Below are positions 21,629-37,555 of a stretch of 64,000 nt of DNA, one piece after another (positions within the stretch are counted from its first letter, which is position 1; each line of letters opens with the position of its first letter). The notes below the pieces were generated by a model. It saw only the letters and a list, made by a program, of their open reading frames with translations. It was not told the origin of the DNA and made no database searches. The position numbers were made by a program, and so were the translations under genes. The stretch comes from Azolla caroliniana (Eukaryota > Polypodiophyta), in contig JBHGNT010000009.1 of assembly GCA_043228905.1 (NCBI GenBank), positions 11,594,001 through 11,658,000 on the forward strand, read 5' to 3'.

Positions 21629-21733
21629 CATGTCTCGTTCTCTCTCCCAGTCATAGGCAGAACCAGAAGAGGAAGGCCATCGCCATCACTTTCTTCTTCT
21701 TCTTCGTAGCAGTAGCTAGCAAAAAGATTACTA

Positions 21734-26632
<4,899 letters not shown>

Positions 26633-26874
26633 GTAGATATGAAGAGAAAATCTACAATTTTTATTATTTAACAGAATTTTGCAATGTGGCATCCGTCATT
26701 GTGATCAACATCTTCTTTTCTTCGATTCTAGTTATATTACTCTTTTTTTTTGATAGATTCAAGTTTTACATGCTTGCATTATAAAAAGCAGTATTTTTGT
26801 AGTTTAATTTGTGCATCTTTGCACTATACACCTCTGATCAACTTATGTTCAATTTTTCTTTTTACTTTCATTGG

Positions 26875-26880
26875 AATAAA
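26875..26880 (+). terminator. Possible polyadenylation signal of spermidine synthase
   Basis: AATAAA about 240 bp after the stop codon, in T-rich DNA typical of plant 3' UTRs. Position plausible but unproven. Confidence 0.3.
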
Positions 26881-26899
26881 ATTTTTGATTAAAACTTGC

Positions 26900-28519
26900 T
26901 TTCGAAAACGTAGTCACATGGAAATATATTTTACTTTTCTTAGAATCCTGGTTTTGTTTCATGTGCTGTTATAGGATGGTTACAGTATATAAGTAACCCT
27001 GATTGTTTGTAATGTATAACTAGAATGAATGTGTTAAAAAATGTAATGTAACGAAAGCCATTAAAAGGATTTACAAAAGTAGTGTTAGTCTTTCATGTAA
27101 AGCTGGGAAACTTAACACGATTGCATGCCTCTTGCTGACTGAATGACTAGAAGACTATGAAACAGTCATCCATAACTTTTGGAGTAAAACATATTAGGGT
27201 TTCCTTATGCTCAGAACCACCTTCTAGCGTTATACTTACAGTCTGTTGTGCTGTCTAGAACTTTTGAAGGAACCTCTAGATCTCCGCTTTTTGTTTCCAA
27301 GGGAGTGGATGCTTATTGCTGATCAATGACTACACCAATTCAAGTAACTTTTGAGTTGATTCTTCTAGCTCAAAGTATCTTGAGTTTTTGACTAATCTGG
27401 TTGACATCTCTTTGCCACACATATTTTCTTGGCCGTCGAGTTGTTTTTTCATGTATTGCGTTATCTACTTTCCAGTCCCTTAGGGCTTTGGTATGTGTGC
27501 TTTTTTTGTTTGTTGTAGGTTTTCATATGTATGGGTTTTGTACTTGGTTTGTAGCAACATCAAAATGTTAGGTGTTGACAGTTGCTCTTCTTGCCGTCTA
27601 TCTTTTAGTGTGGTGATGCCCATAATGTCTAGAGGATGGCATGAGATTTGAGTGGTGGCCCTTAAGGTGTTGAATGTTGTCTTTGTACACTTGGATAGGA
27701 GAGCGAGTGGTGATGAGTAGGTGGAGATCTTTGTTATTCAAGCCAACTATGATGAATCTCTCATACAAATGCTCCTTTGTGATCTTATTACTTGTGGTGT
27801 GTGAGCCTAGTTTGCTATGATAGTGCAGAACACTTCAGTGGCTGTTCATTGGAGCACCAGGGCTTAGTTGTTGTGGCCACTAGAATGATAAACTGGTTGG
27901 CAGTGTGGGTATGTGCCAAGTTGGACTCCAAAACCAAAGTTGTTTTGCATGTTGCACTAGAAGTTCTTGAATGTTGACGGTGAATATGTCCAATTGGTGT
28001 TGTAATTGATGGCTTGCGCGTAATAATCATAGCCACTTCCTTATTTGAAGCTTTGGTGGCACTGGTTGCTTTTTTGACTACTAAAGACAGTGATCTATGC
28101 TAACACGAACATAATGCGCATGTGTGAAATATGAGTGGGACCATTGGGGACATGAACAAAGGAAAATGGGAATTGGGTCAAAGACTTCGGGAACCTTGCA
28201 ACTTTTGATTGTAATTGCTTCAAATGTCTTTGATAGGCTTTGTTAATGTCACTATATGTATATTGGTACATCAATATACATACGGATTTAAGAATGCCTA
28301 GGTATATGAATATTCGTGTATATATGTCTGTAAATATTTATATATATGATAATGAGCAAGACATGTATTCGTAAATACTAGTGTGATTGTGTACTTGAGA
28401 GAGTGCATGTAAGTATGTATGTAAGGATGTGTATGTATTTATGAATATGTATATACGTGCATATCAGTAGGTGGAATTGTGCATGTGTGTACATATGTGA
28501 TGGGTGTATATATATGTAT
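26900..28519. other. Intergenic sequence, no gene seen
   Basis: Only short frames with no domain resemblance. 28230-28519 becomes a TATA/TGTA-rich low-complexity tract leading into the minisatellite. Confidence 0.5.
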
Positions 28520-28906
28520 TGTATGTACTTGAATGTGTATATGGATGTTTGAATATTTATGTATATAGGTTTTTATGCACAGATATGAATGGTGAGTAGG
28601 TATATTTATGAATTGTATGTACTTGAATGTGTATATGGATGTTTGAATATTTATGTATATAGGTTTTTATGTGCAGATATGAATGGTGAGTAGGTATATT
28701 TATGGATTGTATGTACTTGAATATGTGTATATGGATGTTTGTATATTTATGTATATAGGTTTTTATGCGCAGATACTAATTGTGCATATGTGGTGGGTGT
28801 ATATATAAGTATTGTATGACCTTACTTGAATATGTGTATATGGATGTTTGTATATTTATGTATATAGGTTTTTATGTGCATATACTATGGTTTGTGTGTG
28901 ATATTT
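28520..28906. repeat. Minisatellite with a unit of about 94 bp, four copies
   Basis: Copies begin at 28520, 28614, 28708 and 28813, each with TGTATG, then TACTTGAATGTGTATATGGA and GTATATAGGTTTTTATG. The first two periods are exactly 94 bp; the third is 105 bp through a small insertion. Confidence 0.85.
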
Positions 28907-30470
28907 CCTTATATATATATGTTAGAACGTGTATGTTTGTATATGCTTATGTGATTGAGTATCTATATCTTTGTGTGTATGCTACTTGGAGATGTATTGG
29001 TAAGTGGGGGTTATTTGGAAAAGGTAGATATTTCCCTTTTATTTGTTGATAAGGATCCTAGGTGATGTAAACATGTGAAAGGAAGGTTGGGGATAGCCAA
29101 TGGGCACGTGGCCTATGCAATGAATGGATGTGTGGGTGATCGAACTTGATGATATTTTGTTGCGAACCCCACAAGATTCTCTAGACGTTTTTTTGTTGAG
29201 TATGAATTCGAATGTCTCCCTCATAAATTTACACAATTTTGCTTGCAAATATGGGCTTTGAGAGCCAATTTTGATATGTTAGTTTTGCAATGATTCTTGT
29301 TTGATAGTGAACCACACAGTTTCAATCAAGATTCTCCAAACACATAATTAAAGATAGTAAAGTTACAAATCCTCAAAGTAAATCTGAGACGAATGTATCA
29401 CAATACAATTAGAGGTAAAAGCCTTAATCCCGTTCCATGGGGCGGTTAGAGTAGAATAACAATAAATGATATGGAAAGGTGATAATGGAGATTAGGGTCT
29501 TGACCTTTTTCATTGTCAATCTTGATTGCCCTCTTGATTCATGATCTTGAGTTGAACGAAATTTTGGTATCACTTTTGCCTTGAGCTAAAAAACTTGCCC
29601 ACTTTGCATTGAGCTCTCCTTTCATAGGTTTCATGAGGCCTCTCACGAGAAATAGTAAGTGTCTTTGAGACTTCACCTTTGCAAAAGTGAATTCATCCCA
29701 TTAATTCTACCGTGTTCCTCAATGCACATTTTAAATCATTATTTTGCCCCAACCATCCATTACAAGTTGCGACTCTTACACCTTATCCTCTAAGAGTTAG
29801 ATCTAACAGATTGAGCTATATCTTTTTGTTGTTTTAAATCTAATCCCCTCATGTCCTTCCTAGTTATGTATTTGACCCACTAAACTTGCTTTTCTTCCAC
29901 TATGAATATCAGGTGTCAACATCCATTCTCACTAAACGTGCGCATACTCTAGTATGTGCCATAAAGAGAACTTTTCACCATTGTATCTATCACATAATCT
30001 TTATTCATAACCTATATACTTATACGATATCAATCTATATAAAACCAAAGCAAATGGTTGCTCATTCATTTTCTTCCAAATCCACTATGACCATTACGTC
30101 CATTGTAGTCATGTAGACCATCCAATCCACCAAATTCTCTTTGTATATTTGTAATACCTCGAATCCTCGTCTTGCTCTCTATGATCTTTTTCCCGAGCAT
30201 AACCCATCATAGGTCGGTATACACTCAGAGCTATTAAAGGCAAGCTGCATGCAAGCATACATCCCAAGAAAGCAAGAAATAGGTCGGGTCAAACACATGG
30301 CACGGTATGGCTCTAAGAATCTTGGACAAACGATTTTCCCACGCCACGCAACAAATGGCAAATTATAGAAACAATCCAGTCATTTCTTGCACAGAAGAAG
30401 CAAAACGAGCAGAGAGATGCCCACACAGTCTTCAAGCAACTCAAGCATCTAAGCCGCCCACACAGAAGTT
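28907..30470. other. Intergenic sequence, no gene seen
   Basis: AT-rich. A degenerate antisense tRNA-like stretch may lie at 29761-29822 but is too weak to call. No open frame of interest. Confidence 0.45.
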
Positions 30471-30481
30471 GCAACCTTCAC

Positions 30482-30818
30482 CATGACAATCAAGGTATCC
30501 CCAGGACTACGCCAATGGCTACATGACCACGACCTCGACGGTTACATTAGGATCGCAGAAGCGCCGTAGCATTTGAACGCTTAAGAGGTAGGTATGCAAA
30601 TCAACGGATTCCCTCACCAATGCCCTAATCCGGAGGAAAATAGGATTAAAGCCCATAGGGGAGAGACAGTTCTATGTCCCACAGACCAACGTCCTAGAGT
30701 AGTACTTCGGGAAATACTCGACCACAGACAAAGCTTATAGAACACAATTTGGCCCTGATATCTTCTTCAGAGATGTCGCCAAGTTCCTCTTAGAAGTCGC
30801 TTGTGTCCACCCCAAGTC
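30482..30818 (+). pseudogene. Unrecognised coding remnant next to the gypsy-E LTR
   Basis: GC content and codon-like composition rise here against the AT-rich flank. Broken plus-strand frames give protein-like runs such as MTIKVSPGLRQWLHDHD and, in another frame, FGPDIFFRDVAKFLLEVAC. There are several stops and at least one frame change. I do not recognise the family; it could be a remnant of an older transposon into which gypsy-E inserted. It ends directly at the start of the gypsy-E 5' LTR. Confidence 0.3.
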
Positions 30819-30820
30819 GT

Positions 30821-31555
30821 TGTCGTGAAGTATGAAATCTTTACATTAAAAGTCTACAATAAGATAAATACGTTGTCGTGAGAAAAACTGGCTACAAGAT
30901 GAAACGAGGACTTGGGCGTGTGCATGGTTGTGTGCATGGATACATGTCCATTGTATTTAAACTTGTACATAATCTAAGACTAGGCTAGGTCGGCGTGATT
31001 GGAGAACTTTAATATAGGCGAGTTAAATACGTAGTCTAGTCAAACGAATCTTTGTCCGAACCGGTAGAGAATAAAGTATGATGTAATTACGTGATGTGAT
31101 GGCCCTCCCTCCTTGATTTATAAAAGGGGGAAGAGTAGGATGAAATGGGGATCGCGCGTTGAGGGGGAGAAGGAAGTGTTGTCCGACTGGGAACCGAGCA
31201 TCCGCCCTCTGCCTTCCGCTTCGTTTTGTTAGCATGGATGCCTCTGGTCACATAGGAAACCCATGTGCTCCCGACAGAGGTTGCCTGTTGTATCTTGGTG
31301 TGTGAGTGTGTGTGTTGTTCGCTGAGTTCGTAGCTTAGCCCCGGTTGAACTGGTTGTAATTTCATCGTCACCTAATCAATTGTTGGCTTCTGTTTGTCGA
31401 TCGTCTAGTGTGTTGTCTCAATCATGGCCGAGCGGTTGTACCCCATACACCTTGATACCACATGCCTTACGCACCCCTCCATCTCTCCTAACTCTCTCGT
31501 TCTTCTTAAGCCCTTTGGTCCAAGGCCTCACACATGTACGTGGAATATCGCGACA
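30821..31555 (+). repeat. 5' LTR of gypsy-E with TATA box and PBS
   Basis: Starts TGTCGTGAAG and ends TATCGCGACA, with TGTCG/CGACA terminal inverted repeats. A TATA box TATAAAA lies at 31119-31125. TGGTGAACCCGACGTG (31560-31575) follows as the PBS; the tRNA is not identified. Boundaries are inferred from one LTR only. Confidence 0.65.
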
Positions 31556-31600
31556 TCTTTGGTGAACCCGACGTGAAAAGGTGGCAAAGGAATCTGAAGG

Positions 31601-32026
31601 ATGAGGGGAAGCGAGCTTGCTGAAGCCATGGCGGTAGCCGTTGATCGGTTAGTGAGCGCTCATGAGGGCACGGGTGCCCTTGACATGGCCATCGAAGCAA
31701 TCATCGACATGATAGGCCGTGGACGAAAAAATGCGACGAGCTATCTGGAGGCCTACCGGGCCGAAAAGATAGCGAGGGACATCTGGAAGATAGACGATTG
31801 TCCGGATTCCCTCGGGTGGTGACACCAAGCATCCACTCGGAGGTGCTCGAGGTGTAGGCTGATTGCCGAACTTGGGAGGAGTTTGAGGGATGGCTCCTCG
31901 AGAGGTACGGGTTCGACGACTCACTCCGCCTGTCGAAGCAGGAGTTCATGGAATGGGTCGAAAGCCCCAAAAGGGGGAGGAACACGTCGGTGCTCCTCTA
32001 GGAGTTCGAGAAACGGTTTGCTCGGC
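31601..32026 (+). pseudogene. gypsy-E gag, frameshifted and truncated
   Basis: Begins at 31601 (MRGSELAEAMAVAVDRL). A frameshift near 31808 moves the frame. The gag domain continues as CRTWEEFEGWLLERYGFDDS, then SKQEFMEWVESP and an in-frame TAG at about 31999, and FEKRFARL. Coding is cut at about 32027, where the truncated end of copia-F begins. The zinc knuckle is missing. Gag would form the particle shell. Confidence 0.75.
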
Positions 32027-33560
32027 TACTGCCCAGTGTTCTCTACCTGGATTACTCATATATCGGCTTACTGCTCCTACACCAAATGCTATGTCTGGTC
32101 TCGTACAGACCATAGCATACATTAGACTACCGACGACCGATGCATATGGTACCTTCCTCATCTCGGCCTTCTCCTTTTGTCCCTTCGGACATTGCTTCAC
32201 ATTTAATCTCAAGTTTGTCAGCAACACAGAGCCGGCCGGCTTTGCATCTGACATGTTGAACCTCTCTAGGATCTTCGTCACATACTTCTGCTGTGACAAC
32301 CATAGCACCTTCCGAGCCCTGTCTCGGGTTATGTGCATTCCTAGGATTTGCTTTGCCGGTCCAAGGTCTTTCATGGCAAATGATTTGCCGAGAGCTTTCT
32401 TCAAGCTTCCAATCTTCATTGCATCTTGATCGACTATCAACATGTCATCAACGTATAACAAGAGAATCAAGAAATCTCCTTCCTCGTACCTTTTGACGAA
32501 CACACAGTGATCGGCCTATGTTTTTTGGAACTGATGTTCCATCATGAAGGACTCGAATTTCTTGTACCATTGGCGTGGAGCTTGTTTCAGTCCGTACAAG
32601 CTTTTCCTCAATCGACACACTAGATTCTCTTTCCCTCTCTCCTCAAAGCCTTCGGGTTGCTGCATGTAGATTTCTTCTTCTAGCTCCCCGTGCAGAAATG
32701 CGGTTTTGACATCCAACTGTTCGATCTCCAGATCCATGCTGGTCGCTATGCTCAGAACAGTTCGAATCGATGTCATCTTCACAACTGGTGCGAATATCTC
32801 ATCAAAGTCGACGCCCTTCCTTTGTTGGAACCCCTTCACCACTATGTGGGTTTTATACCTGGGCTCGCTGTCGACTTCTCCAGTGTTCACCTTGTAGACC
32901 CATTTATTCATGAGTGCTCTCTTACCTTTCGGCAACTGTACTAGGTCGTAGGTGTAATTCGCGTGCAAGGATTCCATCTCCTGTTGCATCGCGTTCAACC
33001 ATTTTTCTCTGCTCTCGTCGGCAATGGCTTCTTCATAGCATTTCGGTTCACCATCATCAGTCAAGAGAATGTATTGATTGGCATATGTAATCGGTGCCTT
33101 CCTTTCTCTGAGTGGGCACCTTCGTCCACTCGTTGTTGGCTCTCTTCTAGATGTCTCTGCCAACTCTTCTCTTTGCTCGGGATTCTGCTCATCAATCGGC
33201 ATCTCTAGGTTGGACAGCTCCAACTCATATTCCTCAATTGATTTTAGCAGGTCTGTGAACTCTAACTCAAAGTCTGTCCCTCTTTCCGAGTCGACCGACT
33301 CGGATTCGGCTCTATCGGCTAGCTGTCTCCTTACGACTGTCAGTGACGACTCACTTGGCCTTAAGTCGATGGTAGTCGAGGTTGACTGGGGAGTCGGTTC
33401 CGACTTCTGTTGCTTCCAGTTTTCAATTGTCTTGTCTTCTAGAAAGTCTACATCCTAACTTCTCACTGCCTTCTTGTCGACTAAGTACCACAACCTGTAG
33501 CCGAACTCATCTTCCAAGTATCCCATGAATATGCATGCTTTCGACTTGCTGTCGAGCTTT
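32027..33560 (-). pseudogene. copia-F reverse transcriptase region, truncated
   Basis: Covers the integrase C-terminal linker and RT. RT motifs: EAIADESREKWLNAMQQEME, then YKTHIVVKGFQQRKGVDFDE, FAPVVKMTSIRTVLSIA, QLDVKTAFLHGELEEEIYM, SLYGLKQAPRQWYKKF. One in-frame stop lies near 32516-32520. The YVDD catalytic box is intact (complement of 32445-32456). The reading ends at RYMSNPGREHWAV, short of the RNase H domain. Confidence 0.88.
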
Positions 33561-33565
33561 GACCT

Positions 33566-34265
33566 CTAATCCTTTGGTACATGCATATACGCCAAGCATC
33601 CAAACACCCTCAGGTGTTGGTAGGAGACATCCTTCCCTGTCCACACCCTCTGTGGGACATCACCCTTTAGAGGTACTGAGGGAGACATGTTGATCAGATA
33701 AACAGATGTGTACATCGCCTCAGCCCAATAGGATTTCGACAGTTTTGCATGAGAGAGCATGCTCCTCACTCTCTCCATGATCGTTCGATTCATCCTCTCT
33801 ATAAGCCCGTTCAACTCTGGGGTCTTTGGTATTGTGTATTCGATCCGAATACCTTGGCACTTGCAGTATTCTTCGAACTGCCCTTTGTATTCGCCACTGT
33901 TGTCGGTTCGGACAACCTTCAGTTTCCGACTCGACTCTCTTTCGGTTCTTGCCTAGAACTCCTTGAAAACTAACAATACTTGATGGAGCATCCACATAGC
34001 ACACATCCGTGTGCACTAGTTCCAGTGCAACTTCTCTTCTCCTCGGTGGTCTGGAGTGGAATGCCGTCCTGTTCTGCTTTCTGGCTAAGCAATCGACACA
34101 CTTCTCCAGGTGTACTCCCTTGACTTTTGGTAGAAGTTTCTGGTTGGCTAACAGGTGCATTCCCTTCTCACTCATGTGGCCTAGCCTCTTATGCCAAATA
34201 TCCCTTGCCGAGTCGGCTGCCATGTTTACTTCCGATTTGCACAATCGGGCATGCATCATGTACAA
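33566..34265 (-). pseudogene. copia-F integrase, deleted and frameshifted
   Basis: The zinc-binding region is present (RDIWHKRLGHMSEKGMHLL, CVDCLARKQNRTAF). After LVHTDVC the core is disrupted: sequence that should carry the first catalytic Asp and surroundings is replaced by a short unrelated run, followed by a frameshift. The later core reappears at 33566-33830 in another frame, including GLIERMNRTIMERVRSMLS, which holds the expected catalytic Glu. Integrase would insert the cDNA; this copy cannot. Confidence 0.82.
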
Positions 34266-34277
34266 TGTGCCTTCTTT

Positions 34278-35497
34278 CTATGCTCGGGCCACTATGAGAT
34301 TTCCTTGGCAGAACTTCCACTTGCCATTCCGAAAGCTACCACTATAGCCTTCGTCATCAAGCCTTCCAGTCGATATCAGATTCAATCTGATATCGGGGAC
34401 GTATCGAACATCCTTCAACGTCAGTCGACACCCCGTCGACATCGTTAAGCACACACTTCCGACTCCAGTTATCTTGCACTCTCCACTATCACCCATCTTT
34501 ACATAGCCATGATCCCCGACTATGTAAGTCGAGAAGTACTCTCTCGACAGAGTAATGTGAAAGGATGCGCCGGAGTCGATCACCGAAGTGCACTCTTCGC
34601 TTGCAAGATTTGTACTTGTCTGTTCATAGATGAACAAAAGTTCCTCATTGCTTGTAGCAATGGCTGAAGTGTTCTTTTCATCCGGAATCTTCCGGGGTTC
34701 GACATTATTTCCGACAGACTTATCTTTCTTCATGTGTCGGCAGTCCTTCTCGAAGTGTCCAGGTTCTCCACAATAAAGGCACACAAGCTTACCTCTGGAC
34801 TTCGATCTGGCGTGGGATTTGTCCGTTTGCTGCAGACTTCTTTTTCGCCGGTCCCTTCCTTTGTCCATATGTTGAGTCAGATTCGACTCCGTTTGGGACA
34901 GGACTCCTTTGTCTTTCCTCCTTGCCTCCTCATTTAGGATGCTTGTCTTCATCGTCTGTAAAGACAAGTTCTCTTATTGACAGGAAGTGCTAAGAGTAAT
35001 CACCAAGTTCTCCCATCTTTCCGGTAGTGTGCACATAAGCAAGATGGCCTACATTGCGTCATCCAGGGGAAACTTGGTCGCTGCAAGTTGATTCACATAC
35101 CCCATGAATGTGCTGATGTGTTTGACGATGCTCTCACTGTCTCTGTATTTCAGCCGTACGATTTTTCTCATTAGCGAGGTTCTGTTTAGTGCATTCTTCC
35201 TCTCGTACAGACCTGACAGCTTCTGCCACATCTTGTGGGCATTAGTGTCATTCGCCACATGCTGAAGGACACTTACATCGACACATTGTCGGATTGTGGC
35301 CACCGCCTTCCTATTCAGAAGCTTCTAGTCCGACTCCAATACCCCCCTGGGTATTTCTGCTCTGTCGACTGGCTCGTACAAGTCTTTTACTATGAGAAGG
35401 TCTTCCATCTTTATCTTCCAGTCTGCATAGTTCTGAGAGTTGAGAACTATCATTCCTGGGAAACCGTTCACACCTCCTTCCATGCTTGCACCTCAAG
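34278..35497 (-). pseudogene. copia-F gag and protease, degenerate
   Basis: Gag begins next to the PBS and is split by stops. 35049-35303 encodes HKMWQKLSGLYERKNALN and SLMRKIVRLKYRDSESIV, typical of copia gag. 34278-34967 continues with a zinc knuckle CLYCGEPGHFEKDC and the protease active site VIDSGASFHIT, both intact. The maturation context LKDVRYVPDIRLNLIS follows. Two stops separate the pieces (around 35048 and 34975). Confidence 0.88.
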
Positions 35498-35511
35498 CTT
35501 TGATACCAGTT

Positions 35512-36174
35512 TGTCGAGAAATCGATGCAGAATAGATCACAATAAATGAACTACGCGCTGAAATACGATTTGCAAAAAATGGCAGAAAAGACAAGATGAA
35601 CAATGGTGCACAGAGATTTACGTGGAAACCCTAAAACGGGGAAAAACCACGGGTGAATAGATTCTTCACGATACAAAGTGGATATACAACACCGGGAGGA
35701 ATACAACACTCTATCGAGTGTATCAGCCGCACAGGGCTCTTCCCGTCTGCTGTTACTCACATAGCCATGGCGCGGCTCACATTCACTCTCTCTCTCTCTC
35801 TCTCTCGTTATCCTGCACACTACATAATTTCTGTTCTTACACTGTTACACACGGTTAAAGTTTGTCCTAGTTACATATATACGTACGCAACTTTTCTGGC
35901 TATTTACATACGTAGCCCTCATGGGGCGCACACATAGACTATTTACAAATATAGTCTCCTGTCTATTTACACGATTCCGGTTTTGGCCTTGGCCTATCGG
36001 CCTCGACCGAGTCCCTCATCAACTCGGTTCCTTGACAGTCGGCTTTCCGGACAGTTGGATCTTCCTCCCAGTGGAGGGACAGCCTCAGCCGAGTCCCTCA
36101 TCAATTCGACTCCTCGATTGTCGGCTTTCCTGACGGTCGGATCTTCCTCCCACTGGAGGGACATATTCCCAACA
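35512..36174 (-). repeat. 5' LTR of copia-F with adjacent PBS
   Basis: Sense strand starts TGTTGGGAATATG and ends TTTCTCGACA. The PBS TGGTATCAAAGC is the complement of 35497-35508, three bases inside the LTR end. The same LTR family occurs as the solo LTR at 44042-44622. It contains the conserved motif ATTTACGTGGAAACCC (plus-strand order). Confidence 0.92.
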
Positions 36175-36175
36175 A

Positions 36176-36505
36176 GACCATGGATCCGAAATCAACCTGA
36201 TGTCCATGGACTTCTACAAAAAGGGGAAATGGCCTATCAACACTAGGCATGGGTGGAAGATACGCGCGGCTACATGTGCTACTGAGGAACTACACGGAGC
36301 GTGCCCGGATGTACGCGTAAAGATTGGGGATGTCGAGATAGACCAACACTTTTTCGTGCAAGAGACGTCTCCTCACCCGATAATTCTTGGTGAGCCGTAC
36401 ATTACGGCAGCCCGTATGGAGACCAAAGTGTTGGACAACGGTTCGGCATACGCGCGGGTAAAGAGTCAGGACGAACGTCATTCCCTTCAGTTTTTGACCG
36501 TATGA
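36176..36505 (+). pseudogene. gypsy-E protease remnant
   Basis: Retropepsin-like: the reading opens with DHGSEINLM at the copia-F LTR border, matching the catalytic Asp region of gypsy proteases in the D-x-G-S-E-I-N form. VKIGDVEIDQHFFVQET and HPIILGEPYI follow, the second matching the ILG motif near the C-terminus. The frame stops with TGA at 36503-36505 and overlaps the next frame by ATGA. Upstream coding is lost at the copia-F insertion. Confidence 0.75.
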
Positions 36506-37050
36506 CCGAACCCCGAGCATTACCACGAGTCTCTCGGCAACGACGACCGAGAGTATTTTTAGAGGGGGCTTTCAAGGCATTGGACCGCGATAGTCCAGAC
36601 ATCCCGGAGAAACCCCACACATGTACCATAGGTAGGAAGTTTCGATTCTCTGGCAGCGGTGGTTGTACGATAACCAGTGTTAGCAGCCGGGAAAAGAAGC
36701 AGGTCGAGGAGCGTTTTAGGGCATGCGGTGCCCTTAGCTCCGATGATGAGATTAGCGGCGTCGTGGAGGCGGTCTCATTTGATGACACCCTTGGAGAGAT
36801 CGGGAAGGTGGTCAAGGAAGTCTTAAGCGAAGACTGGGTGATTCCGGTCAATTCCATGGAAATGTATGAGGTCATTGCGGACTTTAGGGAGGAAGTTGGG
36901 TTGGATCGGATGGCCCGCGTAGACACTAGGTATAAGACTGTGGACCGGAAGGTGATGCCAATCACGTCTCCCTTGCCAGAGGGCAGCGAGGAGCGAACGA
37001 AAGGGGTCGCGTCAGACCCAAGTTTGCGGAATCCGGGCAACATAGGGCAC
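36502..37050 (+). pseudogene. gypsy-E pol, N-terminal part
   Basis: Open frame from an ATG overlapping the protease stop (ATGA) to the element-G target site. It encodes the linker between protease and RT, including VDTRYKTVDRKVMPITSPLP, a stretch typical of fungal-type gypsy pol. The reading frame is exactly in phase with the continuation at 40453, so G split a previously open frame. No catalytic motif lies in this part. Confidence 0.7.
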
Positions 37051-37555
37051 TGTTGTACGTTTTAGGGTTAGGGTTAAGGACGACGACGATGATGAATGAC
37101 AACTATGATGATAGGTAATGAAGATAGACATGGTGATGGAGAGTATGATGGTGAGAGAGATCATATAGAGAAGCATTGCGGGGTGGGGGGTGGTGCCTAG
37201 AATGGCTCCACCCCCCTCCCAAGGGGGTTCAACGTGAGAGAGGGAGAGAGAAGAGAAAAGGTGTCAAAGAGAGAGAGATTAGAGAGAAATGTTTTTATCA
37301 TTCATTCCCCATAAGGGGGTTAAATAGTACAAGAGGGGGTAGATACAAAGGGGTGTAAGCCCCCTAGAGCATTCATAATGGACACTCACTCATACCTCCT
37401 CGTATCCATCCACATGCACACACGTGTGCATGTGTTCACATATGTATCGACTCACAATTACATTTATGCCCCCTACACATACACAACAACATTATGATAA
37501 CATTCGACCCTCGCTCATCACACTTGACTCTCCGTACATCTCGTACGAGGTAACA
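37051..37555 (-). repeat. Left LTR of element G (3' LTR in gag orientation)
   Basis: TGTTGTACG to GAGGTAACA. Holds a telo-box-like run (TTTTAGGGTTAGGGTTAAGG, 37059-37078), an 11-bp-arm inverted repeat around a CACGTG G-box (37411-37434) and a purine-rich GA tract. Confidence 0.93.

Larger units (their letters stand above)
32027..36174 (-). mobile_element. copia-F, 3'-truncated Ty1/copia element on the minus strand
   Basis: 5' LTR at 35512-36174, PBS, gag, protease, integrase and RT read leftward. The element stops inside the RT C-terminus at about 32027, fused to gypsy-E gag. RNase H and the 3' LTR are lost, so no target-site duplication can be checked. The pol sequence resembles Tork/Tnt1-type copia (SLKKALGKSFAMKDLG, LGMHITRDR). 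Confidence 0.9.

Noticed and set aside
21453-21656. Frame across the CA/CT microsatellite
   Set aside because: Encodes only His-Thr and Ser-Leu repeats from simple sequence.
28520-28906. CRISPR-like array
   Set aside because: Tandem units without spacers in a plant genome; a minisatellite.
29761-29822. Another antisense tRNA-like block
   Set aside because: A-box-like TAGCTCAATCTG is present, but the B box is badly mutated and no LTR ends or duplication surround it.
37059-37078. Telomeric repeat or ancient chromosome end
   Set aside because: Fewer than three TTTAGGG-like units, repeated identically in both LTRs of G; better read as a telo-box promoter motif.
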